Source of the DNA: Rubripirellula sp. | GTDB lineage: Bacteria > Planctomycetota > Planctomycetia > Pirellulales > Pirellulaceae | Length of the DNA: 38,741 nt | Direction of reading: 5' to 3' | Assembly: GCA_029213145.1 (NCBI GenBank) | Contig: JARGNK010000052.1 | Coordinates: 1-38,741, forward strand | Shown: positions 22,442 to 31,636 of the stretch, piece after piece | Numbering within the stretch: position 1 is the stretch's first letter | Layout of the letters: the number at the start of each line of letters is the position of its first letter | Translations under genes and position numbers: made by a program | Notes under the pieces: generated by a model | What the model saw: only the letters and a program-made list of their open reading frames with translations | What the model was told of the DNA's origin: nothing | Database searches by the model: none

Positions 22442-25063
22442 ATGCCAATTATGAAGATCCTTTCCTGCGTCCTCTTTTGCTGCCTGGGATTTTCTTGCGT
22501 CTCAGCCGCTGACGCGGACGCGGAAATGAATCCGCTTCCTCTCGCGGAGGCTAAAGAACAGGGGCGTCTGAAATCCAGATTTCTGCAAGGCAATCAAGAC
22601 GCAGCTGCCTCCGAACCAGCCGCTCCTCAAGCGAACCTTCAAGCGTTTGAAAAATCGCTTGGCCCCATCCTGATCAAAAGCTGCCTCGCCTGTCATGGCC
22701 CAGAAGTATCCGAAGGCCGACTCCGCGTCGACGAACTGGACCCCAATTTATTGACGGGAAAAAATGTCGATCAGTGGCGCGAGATCTATAACGTCTTAAG
22801 CAACTCCGAGATGCCGCCCGAAGATGACACCGACAACCCACTGACCGAGGCCGAACGCGGCAATCTTGTCGATTGGCTGAGTCGAGAACTGAACAAGGCG
22901 TCCCTCGTCCGCCGAAACAGCAAAGAACACTCATCGTTTCGCAGGTTAACAAAATACGAATACAACTACGCTCTTCAAGATCTGCTTGGCCTGCCATTTA
23001 ATCTGGCAAAGAAACTCCCGCCAGAAACACCATCCGACGACGGCTTTAAAAATAGCTCCGAACTTTTGCAGATGTCGGCAATGCAATTCGAAACCTATCG
23101 CAACCTTGCTTTGCAAGCTCTCAAACGGGCGACGGTCAGCGGCGAACGCCCCGAACCGGTGACTTACATCATCTCCATGCAGGAAGAGATGCAGAAAGCT
23201 ACGGGCGGAAAAAGCGACAAGACTTTTCTTGCCACCGACGACGATTACCAAAAACAAATCAACCGACAACACTTTTTCGATCGTGAGTCGGGCACCGGGT
23301 TTCATTATTCAAATGGCAAAGCGATGCCGCGCCCCGATGGTATCGCCGGACAAAATCCTCCCCTGTCGCCAGTTGTGATGGTTCTGCCACGATCCAAAGA
23401 ATTAAAAATGAATCTGGATCGTTTTTTACCTGACGAAGGAACGATGCGAGTCAGTATTCGTGCCGGACGTTCTAGTATGGCGGCCGATGAACACGCCTCC
23501 CTTCGATTGATCTTCAGCGCACACACCAGCAACAATGCAAACTTCTCCGAGGTAATCAGTGAACGCGATGTGCTGGTTACCGCATCGGCTGACGCCCCCG
23601 AATTCATTCACTTTGATATCCCCTTGGGAGATATCCAGCGGAATCCATTCCGGAAATTGACAACCACCTTTCCGCGACGCGATGAATTCTTGCACATTCG
23701 CAACGAATCAAACGCACACAACCGCGAAGATCCCCTGCATGTTCTGATCGACTATGTCGAGATCAGTGCTCCCTTCTATGAACAATGGCCACCGAAGACA
23801 CATACAGCGATCTTTTTCGAAAGTGAAAACCGAAATGACGAAGCGGCCTATGGTCGCGAAGTCTTGAGTCGATTCTTGCGACGTGTTTGGCGACGCCCAG
23901 TCACCACACTGGAAGTCGACCAGTTCATGAATCTGTTCGCGGAATATCGACCATCCTTCCCAAGCCTCGAAACGGCCATGCTGGAAGTCCTAGCGACGGC
24001 GTTAGCCAGCCCCGAGTTTCTCTATCTCGCCCAACGGATCACGCCCGAGTCGACGAACATCAAAAACAAGATCAGTGATCATGAATTCGCCAGTCGATTG
24101 TCAATCTTTCTTTGGTCCAGCATTCCTGACGAGGAACTTTTGAAACTGGCAGACCGGGGCGAATTACAAAAACCGAGCGTATTGACCGCACAAATCGAAC
24201 GCATGCTGGCCGACCCACGCGCTGGCCGATTCACCAGCAATTTCGTTCAGCAATGGTTGGGCCTAGACGGCCTCCAGAACGCGACTCACCTTAAAGATGA
24301 CGCGTTGCGCGCCGCGATGCGGGAAGAACCCGTTGCTTTCTTCGAAGAAGTCTTGCATCACAACCACAGCGTGATGGACTTTCTCCATTCCGATTATGCG
24401 GTCGTCAATGAACGACTGGCGGCGCACTATCGGATCCCCGCTGTTCGTGGCCCCCATTTCCGCAAAGTTTCCATCGACCCCAAAACGCCACGTGGCGGAT
24501 TACTGACTAATGCCGCAGTGCTGGCAATGAATTCCGACGGAACGGATTCTCATCCGCTTAAGCGAGGCGTATGGATGCTGGAACGAATCCTGCATGACCC
24601 ACCACCACCCCCACCACCGAATGTTCCAGAAGTCGATCTTACCGACCCGGAAATTCTTAAGATGACGTTGAAAGAACGGATCGCCGACCATCGAAACAAA
24701 CCAGCCTGCATCTCGTGTCATGCACGAATCGATCCGTGGGGGATCGCTTTCGAAAACTACGACGCGTTGGGATCCTTTCGAACGCGTATCAAAGACAAAC
24801 CAGTGGATGCGACCTCCGAACTATTCAACAAGCATACCTTGGCTGGAATGGAGGGGCTGAAGCGATATCTGCTCACAGACCGCCAAGATCAATTCTGCAG
24901 AGCGATGGTTCACAAGATGACAGCCTACGCCCTCGGTCGTCCGCTCTCCTTTGGCGACCACGCTGACATTGACAATTTGACTAAACTTTGGAGAACGGAC
25001 GGCGATCGCCTCGGCGACCTGATCCACCTGATCGTCAACAGTGAGATTTTTGCATCGAGATGA
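22442..25063 (+). CDS. Planctomycete cytochrome protein PSCyt1-PSD3-PSD5-PSD4-PSCyt3-PSD2 (first copy)
   Basis: This 873-residue exported protein of the DUF1592/1588/1585/1595/1587 architecture starts at ATG 22442. TTG 22436 and ATG 22451 are alternatives; all leave the signal peptide 'KILSCVLFCCLGFSCVSA' intact. Domains: PSCyt1 (about 76-150) with C81-L-A-C84-H85 and 'MPPEDD'; PSD3/DUF1587 ('FRRLTKYEYNYALQDLLG', about 160-230); PSD5/DUF1595 (about 470-540); PSD4/DUF1592 (about 550-675, 'RLSIFLWSSIPDEELL'); PSCyt3/DUF1588 with C756-I-S-C759-H760 ('ARIDPWGIAFENYDA-G'); PSD2/DUF1585 at the end. Two covalent haems are expected. A middle region (about 270-460) resembles a carbohydrate-binding jellyroll. 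An oxidative role on polymers is inferred. The paired HXXSHH gene follows directly. Confidence 0.92.
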   Translation: MPIMKILSCVLFCCLGFSCVSAADADAEMNPLPLAEAKEQGRLKSRFLQGNQDAAASEPAAPQANLQAFEKSLGPILIKSCLACHGPEVSEGRLRVDELDPNLLTGKNVDQWREIYNVLSNSEMPPEDDTDNPLTEAERGNLVDWLSRELNKASLVRRNSKEHSSFRRLTKYEYNYALQDLLGLPFNLAKKLPPETPSDDGFKNSSELLQMSAMQFETYRNLALQALKRATVSGERPEPVTYIISMQEEMQKATGGKSDKTFLATDDDYQKQINRQHFFDRESGTGFHYSNGKAMPRPDGIAGQNPPLSPVVMVLPRSKELKMNLDRFLPDEGTMRVSIRAGRSSMAADEHASLRLIFSAHTSNNANFSEVISERDVLVTASADAPEFIHFDIPLGDIQRNPFRKLTTTFPRRDEFLHIRNESNAHNREDPLHVLIDYVEISAPFYEQWPPKTHTAIFFESENRNDEAAYGREVLSRFLRRVWRRPVTTLEVDQFMNLFAEYRPSFPSLETAMLEVLATALASPEFLYLAQRITPESTNIKNKISDHEFASRLSIFLWSSIPDEELLKLADRGELQKPSVLTAQIERMLADPRAGRFTSNFVQQWLGLDGLQNATHLKDDALRAAMREEPVAFFEEVLHHNHSVMDFLHSDYAVVNERLAAHYRIPAVRGPHFRKVSIDPKTPRGGLLTNAAVLAMNSDGTDSHPLKRGVWMLERILHDPPPPPPPNVPEVDLTDPEILKMTLKERIADHRNKPACISCHARIDPWGIAFENYDALGSFRTRIKDKPVDATSELFNKHTLAGMEGLKRYLLTDRQDQFCRAMVHKMTAYALGRPLSFGDHADIDNLTKLWRTDGDRLGDLIHLIVNSEIFASR

Positions 25064-25188
25064 GCGCGTCTCGTGACTCGCTTGTCGAACCAACACGTCA
25101 ACCAAACATTGAACCTGCCCAAAGCACAACTCCCAAACCGAACCCCGCTCTGAAAGAGTCAGTGCGTTCGAAACCACAGGAATGGACA

Positions 25189-26586
25189 ATGAGTGACAAA
25201 CCGCAATTAATGAACCGGAATACATTCCTCCGTGGCACGGGATTGGCGCTCGCCCTTCCGTGGTTTGAAACCTTTGCAACCGCAGGCCCCAATTCCGAGG
25301 CAACTCCAAGGCGTTTCCTCAGCGTCTACCATCCCGACGGGGTTGGCTTACCACTCAAATCCGATCCTGCCTGGAAAGACTGGAGCTGGTTTCCACGCGG
25401 CGGTGAAAAAGATTTCCAATTGACCAAGGTGCTCGATGTCCTTGAGCCCTTGCGAAGTGAAATCACGATTTATTCTGGCTTATCTCACCCTGCCGTGCGC
25501 AGCGTCCACGGCCATTCCAATGCCGATCAGTATCTAACCGGTGCGGCGACAGGCGGCCACGGCCCCTACAAAAACTCGATCTCGCTTGACCAGGTTTATG
25601 CCGAGCACGCTGGTGAATTCACACGGCACACATCGCTGGTGATGTCAACCAACGGAGGAATTGGTGGACCACGTGGTGCACAAACGCAATCTTTCAACCG
25701 TGAGGGGCGGCCAATTCCGGCAATGAACAAGCCGAAGCAAATTTTCGACATGCTGTTTGTCACGAGTGGAAAAGATGCTGCCGCAAAATTAGCGAGAAGC
25801 AAGAGTTCGCTCGATCTATTGATTGCAAACGCGCGATCCCTGGGGCGACAACTCTCCAGTCACGACCAACGAACGCTCGACCAATACCTGGATGCGGTTC
25901 GAGATACCGAAGTCAAGCTTACGAAGGCCCAGAAGTGGATCGATACTCCGATTCCCGAAGTGGACACGACGAACTTGCATTTGGATGCTGAACCGAAAGA
26001 AGCAAGGCTTTATTTTCAAACCATGTACGAGTTGATCTACCTCGCATTTCTGAGTGATTCGACGCGAGTTGCAACGTTCCAACTTGGCAGGGAAAACGGC
26101 GAAGGTCCACATGACTTGCTTTCCAAAGCTGTTGGGCTGGGTGGTGCTCATGGCTTGACTCATGAAGTCAAGAAACCGAATGGCTGGAAGAACCTTGGGA
26201 CCTACAACCGTTACCAAGCCGAAGAGTTCGGCCGTTTTGCGCAACGGCTCAAAGAGACAGCCGAACCAAACGGAAACGGCAACATGCTAGACAATACGTT
26301 TGCGATGCACGGGTCTGCCTCCAGCAGTTTCCACCTTTCACGAAACTATCCAATCATTTCAGCCGGCGGCAAGAACCTGGGCTTCACCAATGGCCGTTAT
26401 CTCAAATTTGGAAGCGGCAACGAAGACAACCAAGCCGGCGCGGGCATCGTGACTGACGCTGGCTGGCGTGGGAAGATGGAGGCCGAAGAGCTGCCGCTCG
26501 CGCAACTGTTTGTCACAATCCTGCAACGTCTCGGTGTCGAAACCGACTCGTTTGCCGGTTACACCGGCACGCTAAACCGCGTGTAA
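25189..26586 (+). CDS. HXXSHH-family (DUF1552) exported protein, partner of the first cytochrome
   Basis: This 465-residue protein of the former DUF1552 family has unknown activity. The family-defining HXXSHH motif appears as H321-G-L-T-H325-E326. ATG 25189 is preferred because AGGA lies seven bases upstream (25178-25181) and because it directly precedes the export signal. An in-frame ATG at 25060 overlaps the cytochrome stop as ATGA and would add 43 low-complexity residues. The signal resembles a Tat leader (N-R10-N11-TFLRG followed by 'LALALPWFETFA'), but the second arginine is Asn, so Tat use is doubtful. The tight coupling suggests that the two proteins act together in the periplasm. The fold may be related to the alkaline-phosphatase/DUF1501 group, which is inference. 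Confidence 0.9.
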   Translation: MSDKPQLMNRNTFLRGTGLALALPWFETFATAGPNSEATPRRFLSVYHPDGVGLPLKSDPAWKDWSWFPRGGEKDFQLTKVLDVLEPLRSEITIYSGLSHPAVRSVHGHSNADQYLTGAATGGHGPYKNSISLDQVYAEHAGEFTRHTSLVMSTNGGIGGPRGAQTQSFNREGRPIPAMNKPKQIFDMLFVTSGKDAAAKLARSKSSLDLLIANARSLGRQLSSHDQRTLDQYLDAVRDTEVKLTKAQKWIDTPIPEVDTTNLHLDAEPKEARLYFQTMYELIYLAFLSDSTRVATFQLGRENGEGPHDLLSKAVGLGGAHGLTHEVKKPNGWKNLGTYNRYQAEEFGRFAQRLKETAEPNGNGNMLDNTFAMHGSASSSFHLSRNYPIISAGGKNLGFTNGRYLKFGSGNEDNQAGAGIVTDAGWRGKMEAEELPLAQLFVTILQRLGVETDSFAGYTGTLNRV

Positions 26587-26619
26587 ATCCCGGAATCATT
26601 CACAAGCATGGCGATGATT

Positions 26620-27783
26620 TTATCGAGCGGGCCACTTCCAACCGTGCTGATCGAGCAAGTCCCCATCTTCCAGGACGGTTTCACCCAATTGCTTTTGCAA
26701 GCGAATTGAAATACAGATTTCATCTGACTCAAGTTCTTGCACAAGCCGTTCATTGTGACTGACGACGATGACTTGACTGTTCTCAGCTGCCAGGCGAATC
26801 ATGCTCGCCAAAGGCGAAATTAGATCCGGATGAAGACTCGTTTCCGGTTCGTTCAAGATCAGCAACTCAGGCGGCCTTGGTGAAAACAATGCGGCCACCA
26901 ACAGTAGATACCGAAGCGTACCATCGGAGAGTTCTCTCGCGCTCAGCTGACGCAACATTCCAGACTGTGCGAGCATCACCTGCATTCCGCCTTCCCCGTT
27001 TTGGATCTGTAATCTTGACCCTGGAAAGGCAGCGTCAACGGCGTGACTCAAGCCATCCGAGTCACCGATTTCGCGAATGGTTTGAAGTGCCGCAGCGAGG
27101 TTGCTGCCGTCATCGGCCATCACCGGCGTGAACGTCTGGACCGACGGAAGCCTCGCAGGCGCACCTGCATCACAGCGAAACGTATCATAGAACCGCCAAT
27201 TCCGAAGCTGGTCTCGCATGACAATCAACTCGGGCGCCGCATACGGATCTGCGTATTCCGTCAACATGCTATCGCCCACCGCGATCGGCAAATCAACATC
27301 AGCCCACTTTCCTTTCCCGCTGCGGCAACGCAAACGACTGCCACGACGGTCCGCGCAGAGCGATTTCGCATCCAACGACGCTCCATTCCAAATGCACTCT
27401 CGCTTGATCACGGGGTCGCCATCAAACATCGACCCCATCGGCGTTGGCCTGCCGAGATCAATGCAATAGCTGAGCGGGTCTGCCAGAACCCCCAACTTCA
27501 AAGCAATCGGCTTTGACCGAAGTGTTCCCTGGATCGGCTGCTCACCCCGCTTCATTTCATTAGAAATGCTCTCAGGACCCGCCCACAACACCGAACCAAA
27601 ACCACCCTCATTAGCCAAGCTTCGATTCAAGCCACCCCACCCTGCAGCTGCAATCAAACGCAACGCCCGGTACAGATTCGTCTTACCACAACCGTTCGGA
27701 CCAGTGATCAAATTGAGCTCGCCAAGACGAACGTTTAGCGAACGAATCGATCGGTAACCAGCAATCCCAATCCGTTCAATCAC
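26620..27783 (-). CDS. Stand-alone AAA ATPase (COG4637-like, RecF/SMC-type fold)
   Basis: This 387-residue ATPase has its Walker A loop at residues 28-35 (GPNGCGKT), an ABC-type signature 'LSDGTLRYL', Walker B with catalytic Glu in 'ELLILNEPETSLHP' and an 'VIVVSHNERLV' switch histidine. This is the AAA_21/SMC-like arrangement of predicted ATPases typified by COG4637. GTG 27783 starts at 'VIERIGIAGYRSI', the usual family N-terminus. An upstream ATG at 27846 would add 21 residues with no family match. No TOPRIM nuclease or other effector gene is adjacent, so a toxin/defence pairing is not supported. It converges on the HXXSHH gene with 33 bp between stops. Confidence 0.85.
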   Translation of the reverse strand: MIERIGIAGYRSIRSLNVRLGELNLITGPNGCGKTNLYRALRLIAAAGWGGLNRSLANEGGFGSVLWAGPESISNEMKRGEQPIQGTLRSKPIALKLGVLADPLSYCIDLGRPTPMGSMFDGDPVIKRECIWNGASLDAKSLCADRRGSRLRCRSGKGKWADVDLPIAVGDSMLTEYADPYAAPELIVMRDQLRNWRFYDTFRCDAGAPARLPSVQTFTPVMADDGSNLAAALQTIREIGDSDGLSHAVDAAFPGSRLQIQNGEGGMQVMLAQSGMLRQLSARELSDGTLRYLLLVAALFSPRPPELLILNEPETSLHPDLISPLASMIRLAAENSQVIVVSHNERLVQELESDEICISIRLQKQLGETVLEDGDLLDQHGWKWPAR

Positions 27784-28045
27784 AAGACCGACCTTTGGTG
27801 CAATGGCTAACTCAGCTGCAAACCAGCAAACGTTTTTGAAACGCAATGACGAGAGGATACCAAACGTATCCTAGCAAACACCTTCTGCGCATTTGCACGA
27901 TACCAAAGCGTCGATCGAAAAACGTCCCCCTACCCTGCAATATCACCAAGCAAAGATATCACCTAACAAAATCCGCTTGTCTGCCACCAAGCAAACGAGT
28001 CGCGTCGGCACGTTGGGCCAGTCGTAGAAAATACTGAAATCACGC

Positions 28046-28068
28046 AACCAAACCAAACCAAACCAAAC
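28046..28068. repeat. AACCA microsatellite
   Basis: Four full copies of AACCA followed by AAC. It lies about 70 bp upstream of the octamer array in the same gap. Confidence 0.8.
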
Positions 28069-28140
28069 AAGATCGTAGAGGGAGCAATTTATCGAATGGC
28101 TTCGCCTCAGCGACTTTTGCAGCATGCCTGATATCGCCCG

Positions 28141-28236
28141 ACCCTAACACCCTAACACCCTAACACCCTAACACCCTAACACCCTAACACCCTGACACCC
28201 TGACACCCTGACACCCTGACACCCTGACACCCTGAC
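28141..28236. repeat. Octamer tandem array: six ACCCTAAC then six ACCCTGAC
   Basis: The array is exactly 96 bp with no imperfect copy. The first six units (28141-28188) are ACCCTAAC and the next six (28189-28236) are ACCCTGAC, differing at one base. The clean switch in the middle suggests expansion of two adjacent founder units. A period of eight would break any reading frame, so the array is non-coding. It resembles CCCTAA telomere repeats only superficially. Confidence 0.97.
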
Positions 28237-28417
28237 GCCCAGGCCAAGCCGAAACCCAATCCTGTTGTTGCCGCCGTGCAGGCATTAAGATGTCAGGCGA
28301 TATACCAATGGCAAGATCGATCAAATACACCCGCCTGCACCTAAATATCCGTCTGCAGTTCCATATCCGTCTGCAGCAGGCATTGGCTTCCTTCAAACGA
28401 TTTCTAAATCGGTGATT

Positions 28418-31297
28418 ATGTTCAAAATATCGTCCGGCCTGCTTGCCTCATGCTTTCTGCTCGCTGTTTCCGGATTCGCACACGCGGACCAAACGCTCGA
28501 AGTGGCGGCACCATTTACTGACAACATGATCTTGCAGCGTCAGGTTGACGTTCCGATTTGGGGATTCGACACGCCGGGCACTACGGTCACTGTCGATTTT
28601 GCCGGGCAGACGAAATCAGCGACGGCGGACAAAAATGGCGACTGGATGATCAAACTCGCCCCACTGACGGCGTCACGGTCGGAGCGAATTTTCAAGGTCA
28701 CGAACGACCGGCAGGAGACGGTTGAGCTGGCCGGCGTCTTGGTTGGTGAAGTCTGGTTCTCATCTGGCCAATCCAACATGGTCTGGACCGCTGGCAGCAG
28801 CATGTGTCGCGAACTCGCTCGCGAGATCGCTGGTTCAAAAACCGACATTCCGATCCGTGAAATCAACATCAGCACCGTTTCAGCCCTTTACCCACAAAAG
28901 AAGGCGACATCCGATGGTGGCTGGAAAACACATCAGAGTGCCAGCGGATTCTCAGCACTCTCCCTCGCCTTCGCCTACGAACTCTACAAAGAACTGGACG
29001 TCCCGGTCGGCATCCTTTTGAGTGCGCATAGTAATACTCGAATTGAAGCTTTCACCCAACGCAAGGCGATCGAGCAACATCCAGTACTGGCGAGTGATGC
29101 CACTTTAATCCATGACGCCGATCCGCGGCTCGCGCAGGGCCGCAACGCTTTTGATCAATACTACCAAGACTTAATGACTTGGCAAAAAACGGCCGGAGAT
29201 GCCGCCGACGCGGGCGGCCGTATTCCCGCACGCCCAAACCTTCCTGGCATCGCTGGAATGTGGCGAGGCCCCTCGCAGTTCTTCAACGGCAAAATCAACC
29301 CAGTCATTCCCTACGCGATCCGCGGAGCAATCTGGTGCCAGGGGACCAGCAATTCTGGAGACGGAAGGATTTACGCCGCGCGTATGGAAGCGCTTGTCAA
29401 CGGCTGGCGAGACGCCTGGGACATGCCTGAAATGCCATTCTATTTTACGCAAATGCAATGCTACGGCGCTCCCGATCCAAACAACGTGGGATTTGCTGAC
29501 ATTCGACAGGTTCAACACTTGTTCTTCATGAACAACCGGAACAACGTTGGGATGGTTGTTCAGTCAGATCTAAATTCAGCGCGTCCGCAGGGAATTCACT
29601 ACTACAACAAACTACACCCCGGCATGCGGATGGCGCGTTGGGCATTGGCGAAACAGTACGGAAAGGACATTGCCTATACCGGCCCAATCTATTCCGGCTA
29701 CAGAATCAGCGGCAATCAAGCGATCGTCTCGTTCGAACAAGACAGCCTGTTCGGTGGTCTGATGGTGGGCAGTAAAGGGATGGCCAAGGATTACCGTGAA
29801 GAGGGTAAATTCGTAGAACCGGCAAAACCGACGCCTGGTGACCGCTTGAATCATTTTCGGCTTTGCGGCAAAGACAAAGTGTGGCATGCTGCCGATGCAG
29901 TTATCTCGGGTGACACCGTTGTCGTCACGGCCGAAAGCGTACCCCAACCAACCGGGGTTCAATATGCGTACAGCGCCGTCCCTGAGAAATCGAATCTTTA
30001 CAACTTGGCGGGCTTGCCAGCAACACCCTTCGCGGCAATTGATGGCGAGCTGATTTTCGAAGAAGACGATCTTGAAAAAGCAGCGGCCGAAAAAGCTCGA
30101 TACGCTCAATACACGGACCCCGATTACCCAATCCTGCAAGTCGTTGAATATTTCCGAGACGGGGCAATCATTCAACGCGATAAAGTGATTCCAATCTGGG
30201 GACATGCCAACGAAGGTGTCGAAGTCAAAGTAACTTTGGGTGGTGTTACCCGAACGGCCGTCGCCAATGAACTGCAGCAATGGGCAGTTGAGTTCCCCCC
30301 ACTCAAGGCTTCCACTGAGCCCATTTCACTATCTGTGGTCTCAAGTCACGACCGCAGTCGAACGGTAAACAATATCCTGGTCGGTGACGTCTGGTATTTA
30401 ACCGGATCGACACTGCTGAATGGCGAGATGGCTTACAACTCACGAGACAAAGGAACTGAACCGCCACCGACTCTGCCGTCACTTCGTGAATTCCGACGAA
30501 AGACCAGCGCTAGCACATTCACGACCCCCAGAAAACGGAAGTTCGAAACGGGTGGTGGCAAGTACCGCTCATCTTGGATGACTAGTGATGTATGGGAAGG
30601 GGATCGCGGCATCACCATGTTTGCGTATCACTTCGCCAAGACACTCAATCGCGAAGGTGTCCCACAAGGATTTATCACGATGTCTTCAGGCCAAGGTGGT
30701 CGCGCAAAGCAAATGGCTTCGCCGCTCTCGTGGACTTCGTTTGCCGGAGTCAAAGAAATCAAGAAACCAGCATTCCAAGCGCGCTTGAACGAACTGTTCA
30801 TGCAGTACCCCAGCACCGATATCGCGCAACGAGCGCTCACCGATCACATTCAGCAAGTCAAAGGGTTTGTTGACACGATTGTGGCGGCAGATCAACAAGG
30901 AAAGGAACTTTCGCAAGCTGCGCCACTGGCCGCACCACCCTTCCCAGAAGCCGGTAAGGGTAGCGAGATCAGTTCCGACAAGATTCCCACATACGCGTAC
31001 AACTGGTGCGTCAGCCCAATGACACCGATGGCGGTCGCCGGCGTGATCTGGGTTCCGTCCGAACATAACATCGGATACGACCCTGCCATCTACGCTGGCG
31101 AACTGGAAGTTTACGCAAACAGTTTGGTTGGCACCTATGGGCAGCAGGACGTGCAATTCATCTATGCCCAGCCAGCCGAGTCGCTGGTCGAAAAGATCAG
31201 CACTCCCCGGATCCCCGGTTCAAAGCACATTACATTCGAGCAATGGCCTAAAAGCCTGCGAGAGATCGCTATCGAGATGGCAAAGCTCGCAGAATAA
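28418..31297 (+). CDS. Exported SASA-type (sialate O-acetylesterase-like) protein with a tandem, degenerate second half
   Basis: This 959-residue exported protein starts at ATG 28418 (GTG 28412 is also in frame). The signal peptide spans residues about 3-23 and is cut near AHADQ. Unit one (about 26-560) is a SASA esterase: jellyroll start 'FTDNMILQRQVDVPIWG', nucleophile Ser119 in SGQSNM, and candidate histidines His394 and His400. The usual W-x-QGE block reads W306-C-Q-G-T310, lacking the glutamate. Unit two (about 580-950) repeats the fold ('YFRDGAIIQRDKVIPIWGHA', 'VGDVWYL') but has TGSTLLNGEM where SGQSN should be, so the nucleophile is lost. The first half probably de-acetylates sugars; the second may be structural or substrate-binding. 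The gene stands alone on its transcript. Confidence 0.88.
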   Translation: MFKISSGLLASCFLLAVSGFAHADQTLEVAAPFTDNMILQRQVDVPIWGFDTPGTTVTVDFAGQTKSATADKNGDWMIKLAPLTASRSERIFKVTNDRQETVELAGVLVGEVWFSSGQSNMVWTAGSSMCRELAREIAGSKTDIPIREINISTVSALYPQKKATSDGGWKTHQSASGFSALSLAFAYELYKELDVPVGILLSAHSNTRIEAFTQRKAIEQHPVLASDATLIHDADPRLAQGRNAFDQYYQDLMTWQKTAGDAADAGGRIPARPNLPGIAGMWRGPSQFFNGKINPVIPYAIRGAIWCQGTSNSGDGRIYAARMEALVNGWRDAWDMPEMPFYFTQMQCYGAPDPNNVGFADIRQVQHLFFMNNRNNVGMVVQSDLNSARPQGIHYYNKLHPGMRMARWALAKQYGKDIAYTGPIYSGYRISGNQAIVSFEQDSLFGGLMVGSKGMAKDYREEGKFVEPAKPTPGDRLNHFRLCGKDKVWHAADAVISGDTVVVTAESVPQPTGVQYAYSAVPEKSNLYNLAGLPATPFAAIDGELIFEEDDLEKAAAEKARYAQYTDPDYPILQVVEYFRDGAIIQRDKVIPIWGHANEGVEVKVTLGGVTRTAVANELQQWAVEFPPLKASTEPISLSVVSSHDRSRTVNNILVGDVWYLTGSTLLNGEMAYNSRDKGTEPPPTLPSLREFRRKTSASTFTTPRKRKFETGGGKYRSSWMTSDVWEGDRGITMFAYHFAKTLNREGVPQGFITMSSGQGGRAKQMASPLSWTSFAGVKEIKKPAFQARLNELFMQYPSTDIAQRALTDHIQQVKGFVDTIVAADQQGKELSQAAPLAAPPFPEAGKGSEISSDKIPTYAYNWCVSPMTPMAVAGVIWVPSEHNIGYDPAIYAGELEVYANSLVGTYGQQDVQFIYAQPAESLVEKISTPRIPGSKHITFEQWPKSLREIAIEMAKLAE

Positions 31298-31636
31298 ATG
31301 GCCGAACGTTCGATGCGCAAGCAGTGCGATGTTCACAAAGCCTACGATGTTCACACGCACTGGCACGCACGTCTGGCCGAGCTTACCCGCAGCTACTCGA
31401 TTCGCATCAGCCTTGAACCGCATGAATCCTCACGCCTAACCCACCTGAACCCTAACCGGCTTGAACCCTGCCCCACTTGAACCCTGACTGGAGATTCAAT
31501 CTCCTCGAATCGATTTTCGATCTTGCAAGTGCTGTAACTGTTTCTAGACTTGCGGGGGATCAAACCGGTATTTTGTGGGTCGACTAGAATCCCGCGTCCA
31601 AGCTTTTGTCTCACCCCTCTCGCTGCTCAACCAATC
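31298..31636. other. Intergenic region downstream of the SASA gene
   Basis: No gene is supported. It holds the degenerate repeat at 31443-31488 and a small stem-loop (GGAGAT 31490-31495 / ATCTCC 31499-31504, three-base loop) that could mark the end of the esterase transcript, though no T-run follows directly. Confidence 0.4.
31443..31488. repeat. Three degenerate copies of a TGAACCCT-containing unit of about 17 bp
   Basis: The units read approximately ACCTGAACCCTAACCGG, CTTGAACCCTGCCCCA and CTTGAACCCTGACTGG. They include one exact ACCCTAAC (31449-31456) and one exact ACCCTGAC (31481-31488), the two octamers of the array on the other side of the esterase gene. Confidence 0.6.

Larger units (their letters stand above)
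27784..28417. other. Divergent intergenic region carrying the octamer array
   Basis: This gap of about 630 bp separates the AAA ATPase from the SASA esterase. It contains an AACCA tract (28046-28068), the octamer array (28141-28236) and, after it, paired short direct repeats (ATATCCGTCTGCAG-like, about 28345-28378) close to the esterase start. No gene is supported; the open frame antisense to the array merely reads repeat. Confidence 0.5.

Noticed and set aside
26620..27783. Defence-system role for the AAA ATPase
   Set aside because: There is no nuclease, reverse transcriptase, toxin or other effector gene beside it; neighbours are unrelated catabolic genes.
28141..28236. Telomere or CRISPR interpretation of the octamer array
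   Set aside because: There are no spacers, the units are contiguous, and the array lies inside a gene-dense segment with genes continuing on both sides.
28184..28396. Minus-strand frame with repeated GVRVSGC text
   Set aside because: It is a reading of the octamer array with no start context or family match, not a gene.
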